DNA of 64,000 nucleotides from Pseudomonas frederiksbergensis (GTDB taxonomy: Bacteria; Pseudomonadota; Gammaproteobacteria; Pseudomonadales; Pseudomonadaceae). The stretch lies in assembly GCF_001874645.1 (NCBI RefSeq), contig NZ_CP017886.1, positions 3,780,001 to 3,844,000 on the forward strand, given 5' to 3'. The position numbers and the translations under genes were made by a program. A model generated the notes under the pieces. It was not told the DNA's origin, searched no databases, and was given only the letters and a program-made list of their open reading frames with translations. Of the stretch, positions 38,466 through 48,684 are shown in pieces (within the stretch, counting starts at the first letter, position 1; the number at the start of each line of letters is the position of its first letter).

Positions 38466-40190
38466 TTAAAGAGTCTCGGAACCGGTCAGGCGCTTGATGG
38501 TACTGCGCAGGGTAGGGCTGTCGGGCTGCTCCTTGAGGAATTTGCCCCAGATTTGTTTGGCTTCGCGTTGCTTGCCGTTGGCCCACAGGACTTCGCCCAG
38601 GTGCGCCGCGACTTCCTGATCGGGGAAACGCTCCAGGGCCTGGCGCAAGTAGCGCTCGGCTTCATCGAGGTTGCCCAGGCGGAAATTCACCCAGCCGAGG
38701 CTGTCGAGAACGGCCGGGTCTTCCGGGTTCAACTGGTGCGCGTGCTCGATCAACGCCTTGGCTTCGGCGTAACGGGTGGTGCGGTCGGACAGGGTGTAAC
38801 CGAGGGCATTCAGCGCCATGGCGTTGTCCGGGTCGCGCTTGATGATCAGTCGCAGGTCTTTTTCCATCTGTGCCAGGTCATTGCGTTTTTCCGCCAGCAT
38901 GGCCCGGGTATAAAGCAGGTTCAGATCGTCTGGATACTGCTTCAAGGCTTTATCGAGAACTGCCCAGGCGCGATCATCCTGCTTATTGGCAGACAGGGTT
39001 TCGGCTTCGATCAGATACAGCTGGATCGCGTAATCCGGTTGTTCGTCGCGTGCTCTGGCCAAACGGCTTTGGGCTTCGGCGGTGCGTCCGTTGTTCATCA
39101 GGATATCGGACTGACGCAGTTGCGCCGGCAAATAGTCGTTACTCGGGCCTACCAAGGCGTACTCGATCAGGGCGCCTTGCGGGTCGTTGCGTTCTTCGGC
39201 GATACGACCCAGGTTCAGGTGGGCCGAGTCGACATGGCTTTCCCGGGCGATGAGGTCTTCCAGGTAACCCTTGGCCTCGTTCCAGGCCTTGGCTTCCAGG
39301 CAAACAAGTGCCAGGGAATAGCGCAACTCGTCGTCTTCCGGATACTGCTGGACCAGGCTTGAGAACTGCTCTTTGGCATCGTCCATACGGTCCTGTTCGA
39401 CCAGCAGGCGTGCATACGTCAGGCGCAGGCGTTTGTCGTCCGGGTATTTGCGAATGCTTTTTTCCAGCAGCGGCAGCGCTTCATCGCCACGGTTGAGGCT
39501 TTGCAGCAGGCGCGCGCGCAACAGAATTGGGGCGATTTCACCGGCTTCCGGAGGATTTTTCTCCAGCAGGGTCAGTGCGCCCTTAGCGTCACCGTCCTGT
39601 TGCAGCAACAGAGCCTTGCCGAAAATCAGCTGGCTGTTCTTCGGATGGCGCAGCAACAAGCGGTCAAAACTTTTCGTCAGGCCGTTGCGGGTGTCCTGAT
39701 CGGTATCGGCTGCGGACAGGGCGAGGAAGTCGAAGTGGGTATCGCCCTTGCCCTGCAAAACCTTCTCCATATAGGCCATGGAGTCGTCATAACGCCCGGC
39801 ACGGGCCAGCTGCACGGCGGCGGCACGTTGTGCTTCGAGGTCGTTCGGGGCGTTTTTCGCCCAGATCAACGAGCTATCAAGCGCTGCCTGATCGGCGCCC
39901 AGGTATTCGGCGATGCGAAAGGCACGCTCGGAAATGCCCGGATCCTGGGTGTTGACGGCCTGGGTCACGTAGTTGTCCAGGGCAATGTCGAAACGATTGC
40001 GCTGGCCAGCCAGTTCCGCGCTCAGCAGGCTGAAGATAGTGTCTTCGCTGAACGAGCTGTAAACCTTGGGTTTTTCAGGGGCCTTCGTGCTGCCTTCGAC
40101 CGGCGGCGTACCGCTCGGCGAAACGGGTGCCAAGGCCTGGCAGCCGCTGAGGAAGACAAAAGCGAGGAGCAACGCGGAAGATCTATTCAT
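38466..40190 (-). CDS. TPR-repeat outer-membrane lipoprotein
   Basis: 574 residues. The signal ends in a lipobox (FLSGC, C17). The mature protein is a long array of tetratricopeptide repeats (for example [67 protein letters not shown]). Its partners are unknown. The location next to lolB is conserved in Pseudomonas. No purine-rich Shine-Dalgarno is visible upstream of the ATG (cctcttcctatatg), unusual for this region. Confidence 0.88.
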   Translation of the reverse strand: MNRSSALLLAFVFLSGCQALAPVSPSGTPPVEGSTKAPEKPKVYSSFSEDTIFSLLSAELAGQRNRFDIALDNYVTQAVNTQDPGISERAFRIAEYLGADQAALDSSLIWAKNAPNDLEAQRAAAVQLARAGRYDDSMAYMEKVLQGKGDTHFDFLALSAADTDQDTRNGLTKSFDRLLLRHPKNSQLIFGKALLLQQDGDAKGALTLLEKNPPEAGEIAPILLRARLLQSLNRGDEALPLLEKSIRKYPDDKRLRLTYARLLVEQDRMDDAKEQFSSLVQQYPEDDELRYSLALVCLEAKAWNEAKGYLEDLIARESHVDSAHLNLGRIAEERNDPQGALIEYALVGPSNDYLPAQLRQSDILMNNGRTAEAQSRLARARDEQPDYAIQLYLIEAETLSANKQDDRAWAVLDKALKQYPDDLNLLYTRAMLAEKRNDLAQMEKDLRLIIKRDPDNAMALNALGYTLSDRTTRYAEAKALIEHAHQLNPEDPAVLDSLGWVNFRLGNLDEAERYLRQALERFPDQEVAAHLGEVLWANGKQREAKQIWGKFLKEQPDSPTLRSTIKRLTGSETL

Positions 40191-40288
40191 ATAGGAAGAG
40201 GACGACTAACCTGCGGTCGGATCATCATGACACAAGCCTTCGACCAAACATAACCGGCCTGTCAATTTACGTATGCGGCCAATCCCCC

Positions 40289-40377
40289 GTAGGCGCTGGC
40301 ATAGCCTGCGATCTTTTGATCTTGCCGTGTCACGTCCGTGAAAACACCAAAGATCGCAGCCTTCGGCAGCTCCTGCG
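40289..40377. repeat. REP doublet (REPIN), copy C
   Basis: The left arm gtaggcgctggcatagcc is degenerate; the right arm cagccttcggcagctcctgc is standard. It lies in the divergent promoter region of the TPR gene and hemA, an unusual place for an element normally found 3' of genes. Confidence 0.75.
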
Positions 40378-40459
40378 GAGGCAATAGATATCGAGTGGTT
40401 GTTCTGGCTCTGGCGAAGTAGGACAATTGTCGGCTTCTCGACATCATCAGCGACCTTGA

Positions 40460-41749
40460 ATGGCCTTCCTTGCACTCGGTATTAACCACAAGACTGCGTC
40501 AGTAGACGTCCGCGAGCGCGTGGCTTTTACTCCAGAGCAGCTGGTTGAGGCCTTGCAGCAGCTCTGCCGACTCACCGACAGCCGCGAAGCTGCGATCCTC
40601 TCCACCTGCAATCGCAGTGAACTCTATATAGAACAGGATCAGCTTTCGGCGGAGACCGTGTTGCGCTGGTTGGCCGATTATCACCATTTGAGCCTCGAAG
40701 AGCTGCGTGCAAGCGCTTATGTGCACGAAGATGATGCGGCAGTTCGTCACATGATGCGTGTCGCCTCCGGGCTCGACTCGCTGGTGTTGGGCGAGCCGCA
40801 GATTCTCGGCCAGATGAAATCGGCCTACGCCGTGGCCCGCGAGGCTGGCACCATAGGTCCGCTGCTTGGGCGTTTGTTCCAGGCCACGTTCAATGCCGCG
40901 AAGCAGGTGCGCACCGACACCGCTATCGGTGAAAACCCGGTGTCCGTGGCGTTTGCCGCGGTCAGCCTGGCGAAACAGATTTTCAGTGACCTGCAGCGAA
41001 GCCAGGCGTTGCTGATCGGCGCTGGCGAGACCATTACCCTGGTCGCCCGCCATTTGCATGAGTTGGGCGTGAAGCGGATCGTGGTCGCCAACCGGACCCT
41101 GGAGCGCGCCAGCATCCTGGCGGAGCAGTTTGGCGCCCACGCGGTGCTGCTCTCGGACATCCCGGCAGAACTGGTGCGCAGTGATATCGTCATCAGCTCG
41201 ACCGCCAGCCAGTTGCCGATTCTTGGCAAAGGCGCGGTCGAAAGTGCCTTGAAATTGCGCAAGCACAAACCGATCTTCATGGTCGATATCGCTGTACCAC
41301 GGGATATCGAGCCGGAAGTCGGCGAGCTGGATGACGTTTACCTCTATAGCGTCGACGATCTCCACGAAGTGGTCGCCGAAAACCTCAAGAGTCGTCAGGG
41401 TGCTGCCCAGGCGGCGGAAGAAATGGTTTCCATCGGCGCCGACGACTTCATGGTTCGTCTGCGTGAACTGGCGGCGGTGGATGTGCTCAAGGCCTATCGT
41501 CAGCAGAGCGAACGCCTGCGCGATGAAGAATTGCAAAAAGCCCAGCGCCTGCTTGCCAACGGCAGCAGTGCTGAAGACGTGCTGGTGCAACTGGCCCGTG
41601 GCCTGACCAACAAACTGTTGCATGCCCCCAGTGTGCAGTTGAAAAAGCTCACCGCCGAAGGCCGCCTCGATGCGCTGGCCATGGCCCAGGAACTCTTTGC
41701 CCTCGGTGAGGGCAATTCGGATAGCTCTTCGGATAAAAAATCGCAATGA
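40460..41749 (+). CDS. hemA: glutamyl-tRNA reductase
   Basis: 429 residues. The catalytic cysteine is C50 in [10 protein letters not shown]; the NADPH domain has [20 protein letters not shown]; the C-terminal dimerisation helix is present. It makes glutamate-1-semialdehyde, the first committed step of tetrapyrrole synthesis. It overlaps prfA by 4 nt (ATGA), the usual hemA-prfA-prmC operon. A ferrochelatase gene lies separately at 51.9 kb. Confidence 0.98.
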   Translation: MAFLALGINHKTASVDVRERVAFTPEQLVEALQQLCRLTDSREAAILSTCNRSELYIEQDQLSAETVLRWLADYHHLSLEELRASAYVHEDDAAVRHMMRVASGLDSLVLGEPQILGQMKSAYAVAREAGTIGPLLGRLFQATFNAAKQVRTDTAIGENPVSVAFAAVSLAKQIFSDLQRSQALLIGAGETITLVARHLHELGVKRIVVANRTLERASILAEQFGAHAVLLSDIPAELVRSDIVISSTASQLPILGKGAVESALKLRKHKPIFMVDIAVPRDIEPEVGELDDVYLYSVDDLHEVVAENLKSRQGAAQAAEEMVSIGADDFMVRLRELAAVDVLKAYRQQSERLRDEELQKAQRLLANGSSAEDVLVQLARGLTNKLLHAPSVQLKKLTAEGRLDALAMAQELFALGEGNSDSSSDKKSQ

Positions 41750-42828
41750 AAGCGTCACTGCTCAATAAGCTGGACATCCTCCAGGACCGTTTCGAGGAAC
41801 TGACCGCATTGCTTGGCGATGGCGAAGTCATTTCCGATCAGAACAAATTCCGCACGTATTCCAAGGAGTACGCGGAAGTTGAGCCGATTGTCACCACCTA
41901 TAAACAGCTGCTCAAGGTTCAGGGCGATCTCGAAGGTGCCCAGGCGCTGCTCAAGGACAGCGATCCCGACATGCGTGAAATGGCTGTGGAGGAAGTCCGC
42001 GAAGCCAAAGAGCAGCTGATCGAACTTGAAGCCAGCCTGCAACGCATGCTGCTGCCCAAGGACCCGAACGACGGGCGCAACGTGTTCCTGGAAATCCGCG
42101 CCGGCACTGGCGGTGACGAGGCGGCAATCTTCTCCGGTGACCTGTTCCGCATGTATTCGCGTTACGCCGAACGGCGTGGCTGGCGGGTCGAGATTCTGTC
42201 GGAGAACATCGGGGAGCACGGCGGCTTTAAAGAAGTTATCGCACGGGTCGAAGGCGACAATGTCTACGGCAAGCTGAAGTTCGAGTCCGGCGCACATCGC
42301 GTGCAACGGGTTCCGGCCACCGAATCCCAGGGCCGTATCCACACCTCGGCCTGCACCGTGGCGGTGTTGCCTGAGCCGGACGAACAGGAAGCGATCGAGA
42401 TCAACCCGGCAGATTTGCGCGTCGATACCTATCGTTCCTCCGGCGCAGGTGGTCAGCACGTGAACAAGACTGACTCGGCGATCCGGATTACTCACTTGCC
42501 GTCGGGCATCGTGGTCGAGTGCCAGGAAGAACGCTCCCAGCACAAGAACCGGGCGCGGGCGATGTCCTGGCTCTCGGCTAAATTGAATGACCAGCAAACC
42601 AGCGCCGCGGCGAATGCCATCGCCAGCGAGCGCAAGTTGCTGGTGGGGTCGGGCGACCGCTCCGAGCGAATCCGAACCTACAACTTTGCCCAGGGCCGGG
42701 TCACCGACCACCGGGTCAACCTGACGTTGTATTCCCTCGACGAAATCCTCGCGGGTGGCGTCGATGCCGTGATCGAACCGTTGCTGGCCGAGTATCAGGC
42801 TGACCAACTGGCGGCGATAGGTGAATAA
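41746..42828 (+). CDS. prfA: peptide chain release factor 1
   Basis: 360 residues. The GGQ motif ([20 protein letters not shown]) triggers peptidyl-tRNA hydrolysis, and the P-A-T tripeptide ([14 protein letters not shown]) reads UAA/UAG. PrmC, encoded next, methylates the GGQ glutamine. The stop is followed directly by the prmC ATG. Confidence 0.98.
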   Translation: MKASLLNKLDILQDRFEELTALLGDGEVISDQNKFRTYSKEYAEVEPIVTTYKQLLKVQGDLEGAQALLKDSDPDMREMAVEEVREAKEQLIELEASLQRMLLPKDPNDGRNVFLEIRAGTGGDEAAIFSGDLFRMYSRYAERRGWRVEILSENIGEHGGFKEVIARVEGDNVYGKLKFESGAHRVQRVPATESQGRIHTSACTVAVLPEPDEQEAIEINPADLRVDTYRSSGAGGQHVNKTDSAIRITHLPSGIVVECQEERSQHKNRARAMSWLSAKLNDQQTSAAANAIASERKLLVGSGDRSERIRTYNFAQGRVTDHRVNLTLYSLDEILAGGVDAVIEPLLAEYQADQLAAIGE

Positions 42829-43659
42829 ATGACCATCATTGCCAGTTTGTTACGTGCAGCCGACCTGCCTGACTCGCCGACTGCGCGTCTGGATGCCGAG
42901 TTGCTGCTGGCCGCAGCCCTGGGCAAGTCCCGTAGTTTTCTGCACACCTGGCCGGAGCGCATCGTTCCCAGCGAAGCTGCGTTGACTTTTGCCGAGTACC
43001 TGCAACGTCGCCGGTCCGGTGAGCCGGTGGCGTACATTCTCGGTCAGCAGGGTTTCTGGAAGCTTGATCTGGAAGTGGCGCCGCATACGCTGATCCCGCG
43101 CCCGGACACCGAATTGCTGGTCGAAGCTGCGCTGGAACTGTTGCCTGCAACACTCGCCAGGGTTCTCGATCTGGGCACCGGCAGCGGCGCGATTGCCCTG
43201 GCCCTGGCCAGCGAGCGTCCAGCCTGGCAAGTCACGGCAGTGGACCGGATCCTCGAAGCCGTGGCCCTGGCCGAGCGCAATCGCCAGCGTCTGCACCTGA
43301 ACAACGTCACGGTGCTCAGCAGTCACTGGTTCAGTGCGCTGAAAGAGCGTCGCTACACACTGATCATCAGCAACCCGCCTTATATTGCCTCCGCCGACCC
43401 GCATCTGGTGGCCGGTGACGTGCGATTCGAGCCGGCCAGTGCGCTGGTCGCCGGCAGCGACGGGCTCGATGACTTGCGTTTGATCATCGCCCAAGCGCCG
43501 CAGCACCTGGAAACGGGCGGCTGGTTGATGCTTGAACACGGTTACGATCAGGCCGATGCCGTGCGCAATTTGCTGCTGACCCAAGGTTTTGAAGAGGTTC
43601 ATAGTCGCAAGGACCTTGGTGGCCACGAACGTATCAGTCTGGGGCGTCTACCGTGCTGA
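42829..43659 (+). CDS. prmC: release factor glutamine methyltransferase PrmC
   Basis: 276 residues. The N-terminal helical substrate domain is followed by a Rossmann fold with LDLGTGSGAIALALASERP (SAM loop) and the catalytic NPPY (IISNPPYIAS). It methylates the GGQ glutamine of RF1/RF2. Its stop overlaps the next gene's GTG start by 7 nt. Confidence 0.97.
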   Translation: MTIIASLLRAADLPDSPTARLDAELLLAAALGKSRSFLHTWPERIVPSEAALTFAEYLQRRRSGEPVAYILGQQGFWKLDLEVAPHTLIPRPDTELLVEAALELLPATLARVLDLGTGSGAIALALASERPAWQVTAVDRILEAVALAERNRQRLHLNNVTVLSSHWFSALKERRYTLIISNPPYIASADPHLVAGDVRFEPASALVAGSDGLDDLRLIIAQAPQHLETGGWLMLEHGYDQADAVRNLLLTQGFEEVHSRKDLGGHERISLGRLPC

Positions 43660-44408
43660 ATGATCAGGAACTGTTGCGTTATAGCCGGCAGATTCTGTTG
43701 CAACATGTCGACATCGACGGCCAGTTGCGACTCAAGCAAAGTCGCGTCTTGATCGTCGGCCTCGGCGGGCTCGGTGCGCCGGTCGCGCTGTACCTGGCGG
43801 CGGCTGGCGTTGGTGAGTTGCATCTGGCGGATTTCGACACGGTCGACCTGACCAACCTGCAACGGCAGATCATTCACGACACCGACAGCGTCGGGCTGAG
43901 CAAGGTCGACTCGGCGATCCGTCGTCTGACGGCCATCAACCCCGAGATTCAACTGATCGCTCACCGTACCGCGCTGGACGACGACTCGTTGGCGGCTGCG
44001 GTGTCGGCGGTCGACGTGGTGCTCGACTGCTCCGACAATTTTTCCACCCGCGAAGCGGTGAACGCAGCCTGTGTGGCGGCACGAAAACCTTTGGTCAGTG
44101 GTGCGGCGATTCGTCTGGAAGGACAGTTGTCGGTGTTTGATCCACGTCGCGCCGAGAGCCCGTGCTACCACTGTTTGTACGGGCATGGCAGCGAAGCCGA
44201 ACTGACCTGTAGCGAGGCCGGCGTGCTCGGCCCGCTGGTGGGTCTGGTCGGTAGCCTGCAAGCCCTTGAGGCGCTGAAACTGTTGGTCGGGTTCGGTGAG
44301 CCGTTGGTGGGCCGGTTATTGTTGATTGATGCCTTGGGGTCGCGATTCCGTGAGTTGCGGGTCAAGCGTGATCCGGGCTGTAGCGTTTGCGGGGGCCGGC
44401 ATGCGTGA
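43653..44408 (+). CDS. moeB: molybdopterin-synthase adenylyltransferase MoeB (ThiF/HesA family)
   Basis: 251 residues from a GTG start, with ggggcg upstream. The ATP loop is [20 protein letters not shown]. The zinc pairs CYHC and CSVC are near the C-terminus, and RQI near residue 71 fits the adenylation site. It activates the C-terminus of MoaD for sulfur transfer in molybdopterin synthesis. No rhodanese domain is fused. A role in activating ThiS instead is possible. It overlaps murI by 8 nt. Confidence 0.88.
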   Translation: MLNDQELLRYSRQILLQHVDIDGQLRLKQSRVLIVGLGGLGAPVALYLAAAGVGELHLADFDTVDLTNLQRQIIHDTDSVGLSKVDSAIRRLTAINPEIQLIAHRTALDDDSLAAAVSAVDVVLDCSDNFSTREAVNAACVAARKPLVSGAAIRLEGQLSVFDPRRAESPCYHCLYGHGSEAELTCSEAGVLGPLVGLVGSLQALEALKLLVGFGEPLVGRLLLIDALGSRFRELRVKRDPGCSVCGGRHA

Positions 44409-45192
44409 GGCGCCCATCGGCGTGTTCGATTCTGGCGTCGGCGGGTTGTCGGTGCTGGCTGAGATCCAGCAGTTGTTGCCCAATGAATCGCTGTTGTATG
44501 TCGGCGATTGCGGGAACATCCCCTATGGCGAGAAATCCCCCGAGTTCATTCGTCAGCGCTGCAGCGTAGTCGCGGAGTTTTTTGCCCGGCAAGGCGCCAA
44601 AGCCTTGGTCGTGGCCTGCAACACGGCAACCGTGGCCGGTGTCGCGGACTTGCGTCGCGACTACCCGGACTGGCCCATCATCGGCATGGAGCCTGCGGTC
44701 AAGCCGGCAGCAGCGGCCACTCGCAGTGGTGTGGTCGGGGTTCTCGCCACCACCGGTACCTTGCAGAGTGCCAAGTTCGCAGCCTTGCTCGACCGTTTTG
44801 CCACCGATGTCCGTGTCATCACCCAGCCGTGCCCAGGATTGGTGGAGCTGATCGAAGCCGGTGATCTGCACAGCCAGGCACTGTGCCAGTTACTGGCCGG
44901 TTATCTTGAACCCTTGCTGGCGGCCGGGTGTGACACGATTATTCTCGGTTGCACCCACTATCCTTTCCTCAAGCCATTGCTCAAGCAAATGCTCCCTGCC
45001 GACATCAGCCTGATTGACACTGGCGCGGCTGTTGCCCGGCAAACCCAGCGCCTGCTCGCCGAGCGTGAATTGCTCGCTGACGGGCCGCCTCGCGACGCGC
45101 AGTTCTGGACCAGTGCCAGCCCCGAGCACCTGAGAAATATCCTGCCGCTGCTCTGGCATAACGCTGGGGTTGTGCGAAGCTTCAGTCTGTAG
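44401..45192 (+). CDS. murI: glutamate racemase
   Basis: 263 residues from the ATG inside the moeB C-terminus ([19 protein letters not shown]); a longer in-frame start would overlap moeB by 83 nt and adds an atypical tail. The two catalytic cysteines are in VACNTATV and LGCTHYPFL. It supplies D-glutamate for peptidoglycan. Confidence 0.96.
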   Translation: MREAPIGVFDSGVGGLSVLAEIQQLLPNESLLYVGDCGNIPYGEKSPEFIRQRCSVVAEFFARQGAKALVVACNTATVAGVADLRRDYPDWPIIGMEPAVKPAAAATRSGVVGVLATTGTLQSAKFAALLDRFATDVRVITQPCPGLVELIEAGDLHSQALCQLLAGYLEPLLAAGCDTIILGCTHYPFLKPLLKQMLPADISLIDTGAAVARQTQRLLAERELLADGPPRDAQFWTSASPEHLRNILPLLWHNAGVVRSFSL

Positions 45193-45307
45193 GAAGTCTT
45201 GGAGGGGACGCTTCGATGGGGTGAACTTCTGTCGACGCGTGGATTTCCACTGCACGTCTGTTGAGTCATAAAAACCAAACAAAATCGTTCGGAAAAGGAT
45301 GTTTCTA

Positions 45308-45826
45308 ATGAAGCGACTGTTCTGTTTGGCTGCGATTGCGGCCGCGTTGTTGGGGCACAGTTTTACTGCTCAGGCGGCTGGCGTTGAGTTCGCGGTGGGC
45401 CAGACCACCGATTCGACCCAGACTTATCGCCTGGGCCTGCAATGGAATTGGGATAATAGCTGGTTGCAGAGTGATGTCGGGCGCCTGACGGGCTACTGGA
45501 GCGGCGCTTACACCTATTGGGACGGTGACAAAACGGCGAGCAATCACAGTCTGTCGTTCTCTCCGGTGTTCGTTTACGAGTTTGCCGGGCAAACCGTCAA
45601 ACCATATCTGGAGGCCGGCATCGGCGTTGCGCTGTTCGCTCATACCGAAGTGGAAGACAACCGATTGGGTTCGGCTTTCCAATTCGAAGACCGCCTGGGC
45701 TTCGGCCTGCGATTTGCCGGGGGACATGAAGTCGGGGTTCGCGCGACACATTACTCCAACGCCGGTCTCAGCCGTTTCAACGACGGTATAGAAAGCTACG
45801 CGTTGCATTACACGATGCCGCTGTAA
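45308..45826 (+). CDS. pagL: lipid A 3-O-deacylase PagL
   Basis: 172 residues from the second ATG, which lies nine bases after aaagg; the ATG at 45299 sits within that site. The signal peptide ends FTAQAA. It is an outer-membrane beta-barrel with alternating aromatic strands and a C-terminal aromatic-rich strand. The catalytic triad is H148-x-S150 with E162, the same spacing as P. aeruginosa PagL. It removes the 3-position acyl chain of lipid A. Confidence 0.88.
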   Translation: MKRLFCLAAIAAALLGHSFTAQAAGVEFAVGQTTDSTQTYRLGLQWNWDNSWLQSDVGRLTGYWSGAYTYWDGDKTASNHSLSFSPVFVYEFAGQTVKPYLEAGIGVALFAHTEVEDNRLGSAFQFEDRLGFGLRFAGGHEVGVRATHYSNAGLSRFNDGIESYALHYTMPL

Positions 45827-45907
45827 GGTTCAAAAGCATCGCTGGCAAGAGCTGGGCGGTCCCCCCCCGCTCAGGCTTTCGGTGATCTTGTAGCGCTGGC
45901 TTGTCAC

Positions 45908-46213
45908 TCAGCGATACGCTGTCGCAATCCCCTGACGCTCTTCGATGCACTCCGGTGCACCCATCTCGAACTCCCGGCAGATCAGTGGGCGTTTTTCGTA
46001 AATGGTGCACATCATGCTGTCGCGATCCAGGGCGGCGCACCAGCCATCATCCAGACGCAGCATGACTTCCCCGCCCCAATCGTCGGTGTCGATAAAACGT
46101 TCGGGCACGCCGGTGTCGGTGATCAGCATGACTTCGAGCTGGCAACAGCAGGCTGCGCAGGTCGAGCAGGTGACCGCCGGTTCGGCAATGGTCTTGAGGG
46201 GGATCGTGTTCAT
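45908..46213 (-). CDS. YkgJ-family cysteine-cluster protein
   Basis: 101 residues. An N-terminal cluster CSTCAACCC and two later cysteines (MMCTIYEKRPLICREFEMG) form the CxxCxxCC...CxxYxxRPxxCRxF signature that probably binds zinc or an Fe-S cluster. The function is unknown. It lies 54 bp downstream of the photolyase stop on the same strand and may belong to that transcript. Confidence 0.85.
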   Translation of the reverse strand: MNTIPLKTIAEPAVTCSTCAACCCQLEVMLITDTGVPERFIDTDDWGGEVMLRLDDGWCAALDRDSMMCTIYEKRPLICREFEMGAPECIEERQGIATAYR

Positions 46214-46267
46214 AGGCGCGCAGTGTAAGGCAGTGCGCCGATGCTGTGTGAAAGGCCTGACGGACGC

Positions 46268-47719
46268 TTAACCAGATGAGGCTGCCGACTCGATATCCAG
46301 ACGCGAAGGCAAATGTTTGAACGCTGCCAGTGCGCGTTCGCGTGACTGACCCAGATCAACGATTGGCAGCGGATAGTCGGCCACGCCAAACAGTCCACCC
46401 ATGGCTGCCGGGTTGTGGATAGTTTTTGTGTTCAGCCCCGCCAGCTCCGGCAGCCAGTGCTTGATGAACAGACCTTCTGCGTCGAATTTTTCCGATTGGC
46501 TCAGCGGGTTGAAAATCCGGAACCAGGGCGCCGAATCGGTGCCGGTGGAAGCGCTCCACTGCCAGCCGCCGTTGTTCGCGGCCAGATCGCCATCGATCAA
46601 ATGGCGCATGAAAAAGCGCTCACCTTCGCGCCAGTCGATCAGCAGATTTTTTGTCAGGAACATCGCCACCAGCATCCGCAGACGGTTGTGCATCCAGCCG
46701 GTTTCCAGCAGTTGGCGCATGGCGGCGTCGATGATCGGCAATCCGGTACGCGCCTCTTTCCAGGCCGCCAGCTCATCCGGCGCGTCGCGCCAGGCCAGGG
46801 CTTCGGTTTCCGGGCGAAAGGCGCGGTGTCGGCAGACGCGTGGATAGCCCACCAGAATGTGTTTGTAAAACTCGCGCCAGAGCAATTCGTTGATCCAGGT
46901 GATGACGCCGACGCTGCCGCTTTCGAACTCGCCTTGATTGGTTTGCACGGCGGCGTGCAAACACTGGCGTGGCGAAATCACTCCGGCCGCCAGGTACGCG
47001 GACAACTGGCTGGTACCGGGTTTTGCCGGGAAGTCGCGTTGGTCTTTGTAATAGTCGATCTGCCCTTGGGCGAAGTGTTCCAGACGCCGACGCGCTTCGC
47101 TTTCACCGGCTGGCCAGAGTGCACGCAGCTGTTCGTGCGGAGTCTCGAAACCCTCGACCTGCGATGGGACCGGGTCACTGCTGATGGCGGTTGGCGCCTG
47201 AATCCTGGGTGCGGCAATCAAGCGGGGTAATGCACCCTGCAGACGGGCGTAGCAGACTTTGCGGAACTGGCTGAAGACCTGAAAGTACGTACCGGTTTTG
47301 GTCAGAACGCTGCCGGGCTTGAACAGCAATTGATCGAGATAGCGATAAAATCCAATGCCTGCAGCGTCGAGCGTTTTGGTAACGGCCGCATCACGGCGAC
47401 TTTCGTTCACGCCGTATTCCTCGTTGACGTGAACCGCCTCGACGTTCAGCTCTGTGCATAACTGGCCAAGTACCCGCGGCGCATCATCCCAGCGTGTGGC
47501 AGTACGGATCAACAAGGGAATGTTCAGCTCGCCGAGGACGTGGCTCAACTCGCGCAGGTTACGCAGCCAGAAATCCACTTTGCACGGAGCATCATCATGG
47601 GCGTGCCATTGCTGCGGGCTCAACAAATACACCGCTACGCACGGGCCACGAGCTGCAGCGGCCGAGAGGGCGGTGTTGTCATGCAGGCGCAAGTCGCTGC
47701 GCAGCCAGATCAATTGCAT
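46268..47719 (-). CDS. phrB: deoxyribodipyrimidine photolyase (CPD class I)
   Basis: 483 residues. The N-terminal alpha/beta antenna domain starts LIWLRSDLRLHDNTALSAA. The FAD domain contains PGTSQLSAYLAAGVISPRQCLHA, WINELLWREFYKHIL and MRQLLETGWMHNRLRMLVAMFLTKNLLIDWREGERFFMRHLIDGDLAANNGGWQW, all diagnostic. It splits cyclobutane pyrimidine dimers using blue light. It lies 20 bp after the MerR-family regulator gene in one operon. Confidence 0.96.
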   Translation of the reverse strand: MQLIWLRSDLRLHDNTALSAAAARGPCVAVYLLSPQQWHAHDDAPCKVDFWLRNLRELSHVLGELNIPLLIRTATRWDDAPRVLGQLCTELNVEAVHVNEEYGVNESRRDAAVTKTLDAAGIGFYRYLDQLLFKPGSVLTKTGTYFQVFSQFRKVCYARLQGALPRLIAAPRIQAPTAISSDPVPSQVEGFETPHEQLRALWPAGESEARRRLEHFAQGQIDYYKDQRDFPAKPGTSQLSAYLAAGVISPRQCLHAAVQTNQGEFESGSVGVITWINELLWREFYKHILVGYPRVCRHRAFRPETEALAWRDAPDELAAWKEARTGLPIIDAAMRQLLETGWMHNRLRMLVAMFLTKNLLIDWREGERFFMRHLIDGDLAANNGGWQWSASTGTDSAPWFRIFNPLSQSEKFDAEGLFIKHWLPELAGLNTKTIHNPAAMGGLFGVADYPLPIVDLGQSRERALAAFKHLPSRLDIESAASSG

Positions 47720-47739
47720 GCTGGTTTCCGTATAAGCAT

Positions 47740-48684
47740 TTAAATGAGCCCGCGTTGAACCAGTGCCTGAGTGGCCGACAATGGATCTTCGGCCAGAGAC
47801 AAATCGGCTATTTCAGAGGTTTTGGCGGACAACTCGGCGTAGTGGATGCACACCGCGGGGCCGGCCATGAGTTTTGGGCAACTGACGTTGTTCAGAAGTT
47901 TCGACAACTGTTTGAGATTGATCGTTTTACTGGAATACAGCAGCACACCACGCGCTTGCAGATGCTCGACCGCCAGAGCCAATTCGCCGGCTGGCAACGG
48001 CCAGTCGAACACTTCCACGGGGCAATCAGCGCTGCTGATCAGCCAGGCGGTGAGCCACAGGTGCGGCTCCAGGGGCAGGTCGGAGTGATTGATCAGCAGC
48101 AACGGCGCGCCGCGCAACTGACGGTTGTTATGGTAGACCCTTGCACCGAACTTGCTGCGCAACCAGGAATAAAAGAACGCCCGCTCCATCTGCGCGCCGA
48201 ACTGCCCTTGCCAGCGTTGCTCGAGTTCCGCCAGCAGCGGCATCAGCAGTTGCTCGCACAAGGTGCGTGGGGGATACAGCGACATGGACTGATTGAGCGT
48301 GTCATCGAGCTGGCGCTCGGCCAGTTGACTGATCGCCTGTATCAGCTTCAGACGCAGCACATGCCAGTCATTTTCGACGGGTTCGCTCAACGCTAGTGGC
48401 GTGTCCAGCAGTTGTTTGACCTGGCTGACGGCGACGCCGCGATTGAGCCAGGTGAGGATGTGATGGATTCGTTGCACATGCTCGGCCGAGAACAGCCGGT
48501 GTCCCTTGGGCGTACGCTGCGGCACGATCAGCCCGTAACGGCGTTCCCAGGCGCGCAGGGTGACGGCGTTGACGCCGGTGATTCGGGCGACTTCGCGGAT
48601 CGGCAGCCAACCGTCCTCCAGGGCCTGTTGATAGTCGGCGCCGGCATCTTCGTCATGGGTGTGAGTGTCAGGTTTGGTTTTCAT
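47740..48684 (-). CDS. MerR-family regulator, LitR/CarH-like without B12 motif
   Basis: 314 residues. The winged helix (LPIREVARITGVNAVTLRAWERRYGLIVPQRTPKGHRLFSAEHVQRI, about residues 27-73) is of the CarH/LitR type. The C-terminal domain keeps the overall cobalamin-domain shape, but I find no D/ExHxxG cobalamin-ligand motif. That matches the B12-independent class of LitR-like proteins that mediate blue-light responses in pseudomonads through a separate photoreceptor. Its ATG follows the TAA of the upstream gene with no gap. It probably controls the operon through TGTACA sites. Confidence 0.85.
   Translation of the reverse strand: MKTKPDTHTHDEDAGADYQQALEDGWLPIREVARITGVNAVTLRAWERRYGLIVPQRTPKGHRLFSAEHVQRIHHILTWLNRGVAVSQVKQLLDTPLALSEPVENDWHVLRLKLIQAISQLAERQLDDTLNQSMSLYPPRTLCEQLLMPLLAELEQRWQGQFGAQMERAFFYSWLRSKFGARVYHNNRQLRGAPLLLINHSDLPLEPHLWLTAWLISSADCPVEVFDWPLPAGELALAVEHLQARGVLLYSSKTINLKQLSKLLNNVSCPKLMAGPAVCIHYAELSAKTSEIADLSLAEDPLSATQALVQRGLI

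Noticed and set aside
45861..45868. Run of eight C's after pagL as a phase-variation tract
   Set aside because: It lies in a short intergenic region, not in a coding start or promoter, so slippage would have no clear effect.
47740..48684. Cobalamin-dependent CarH photoreceptor
   Set aside because: The DNA-binding half fits, but the D/ExHxxG ligand motif is not found in the C-terminal half.
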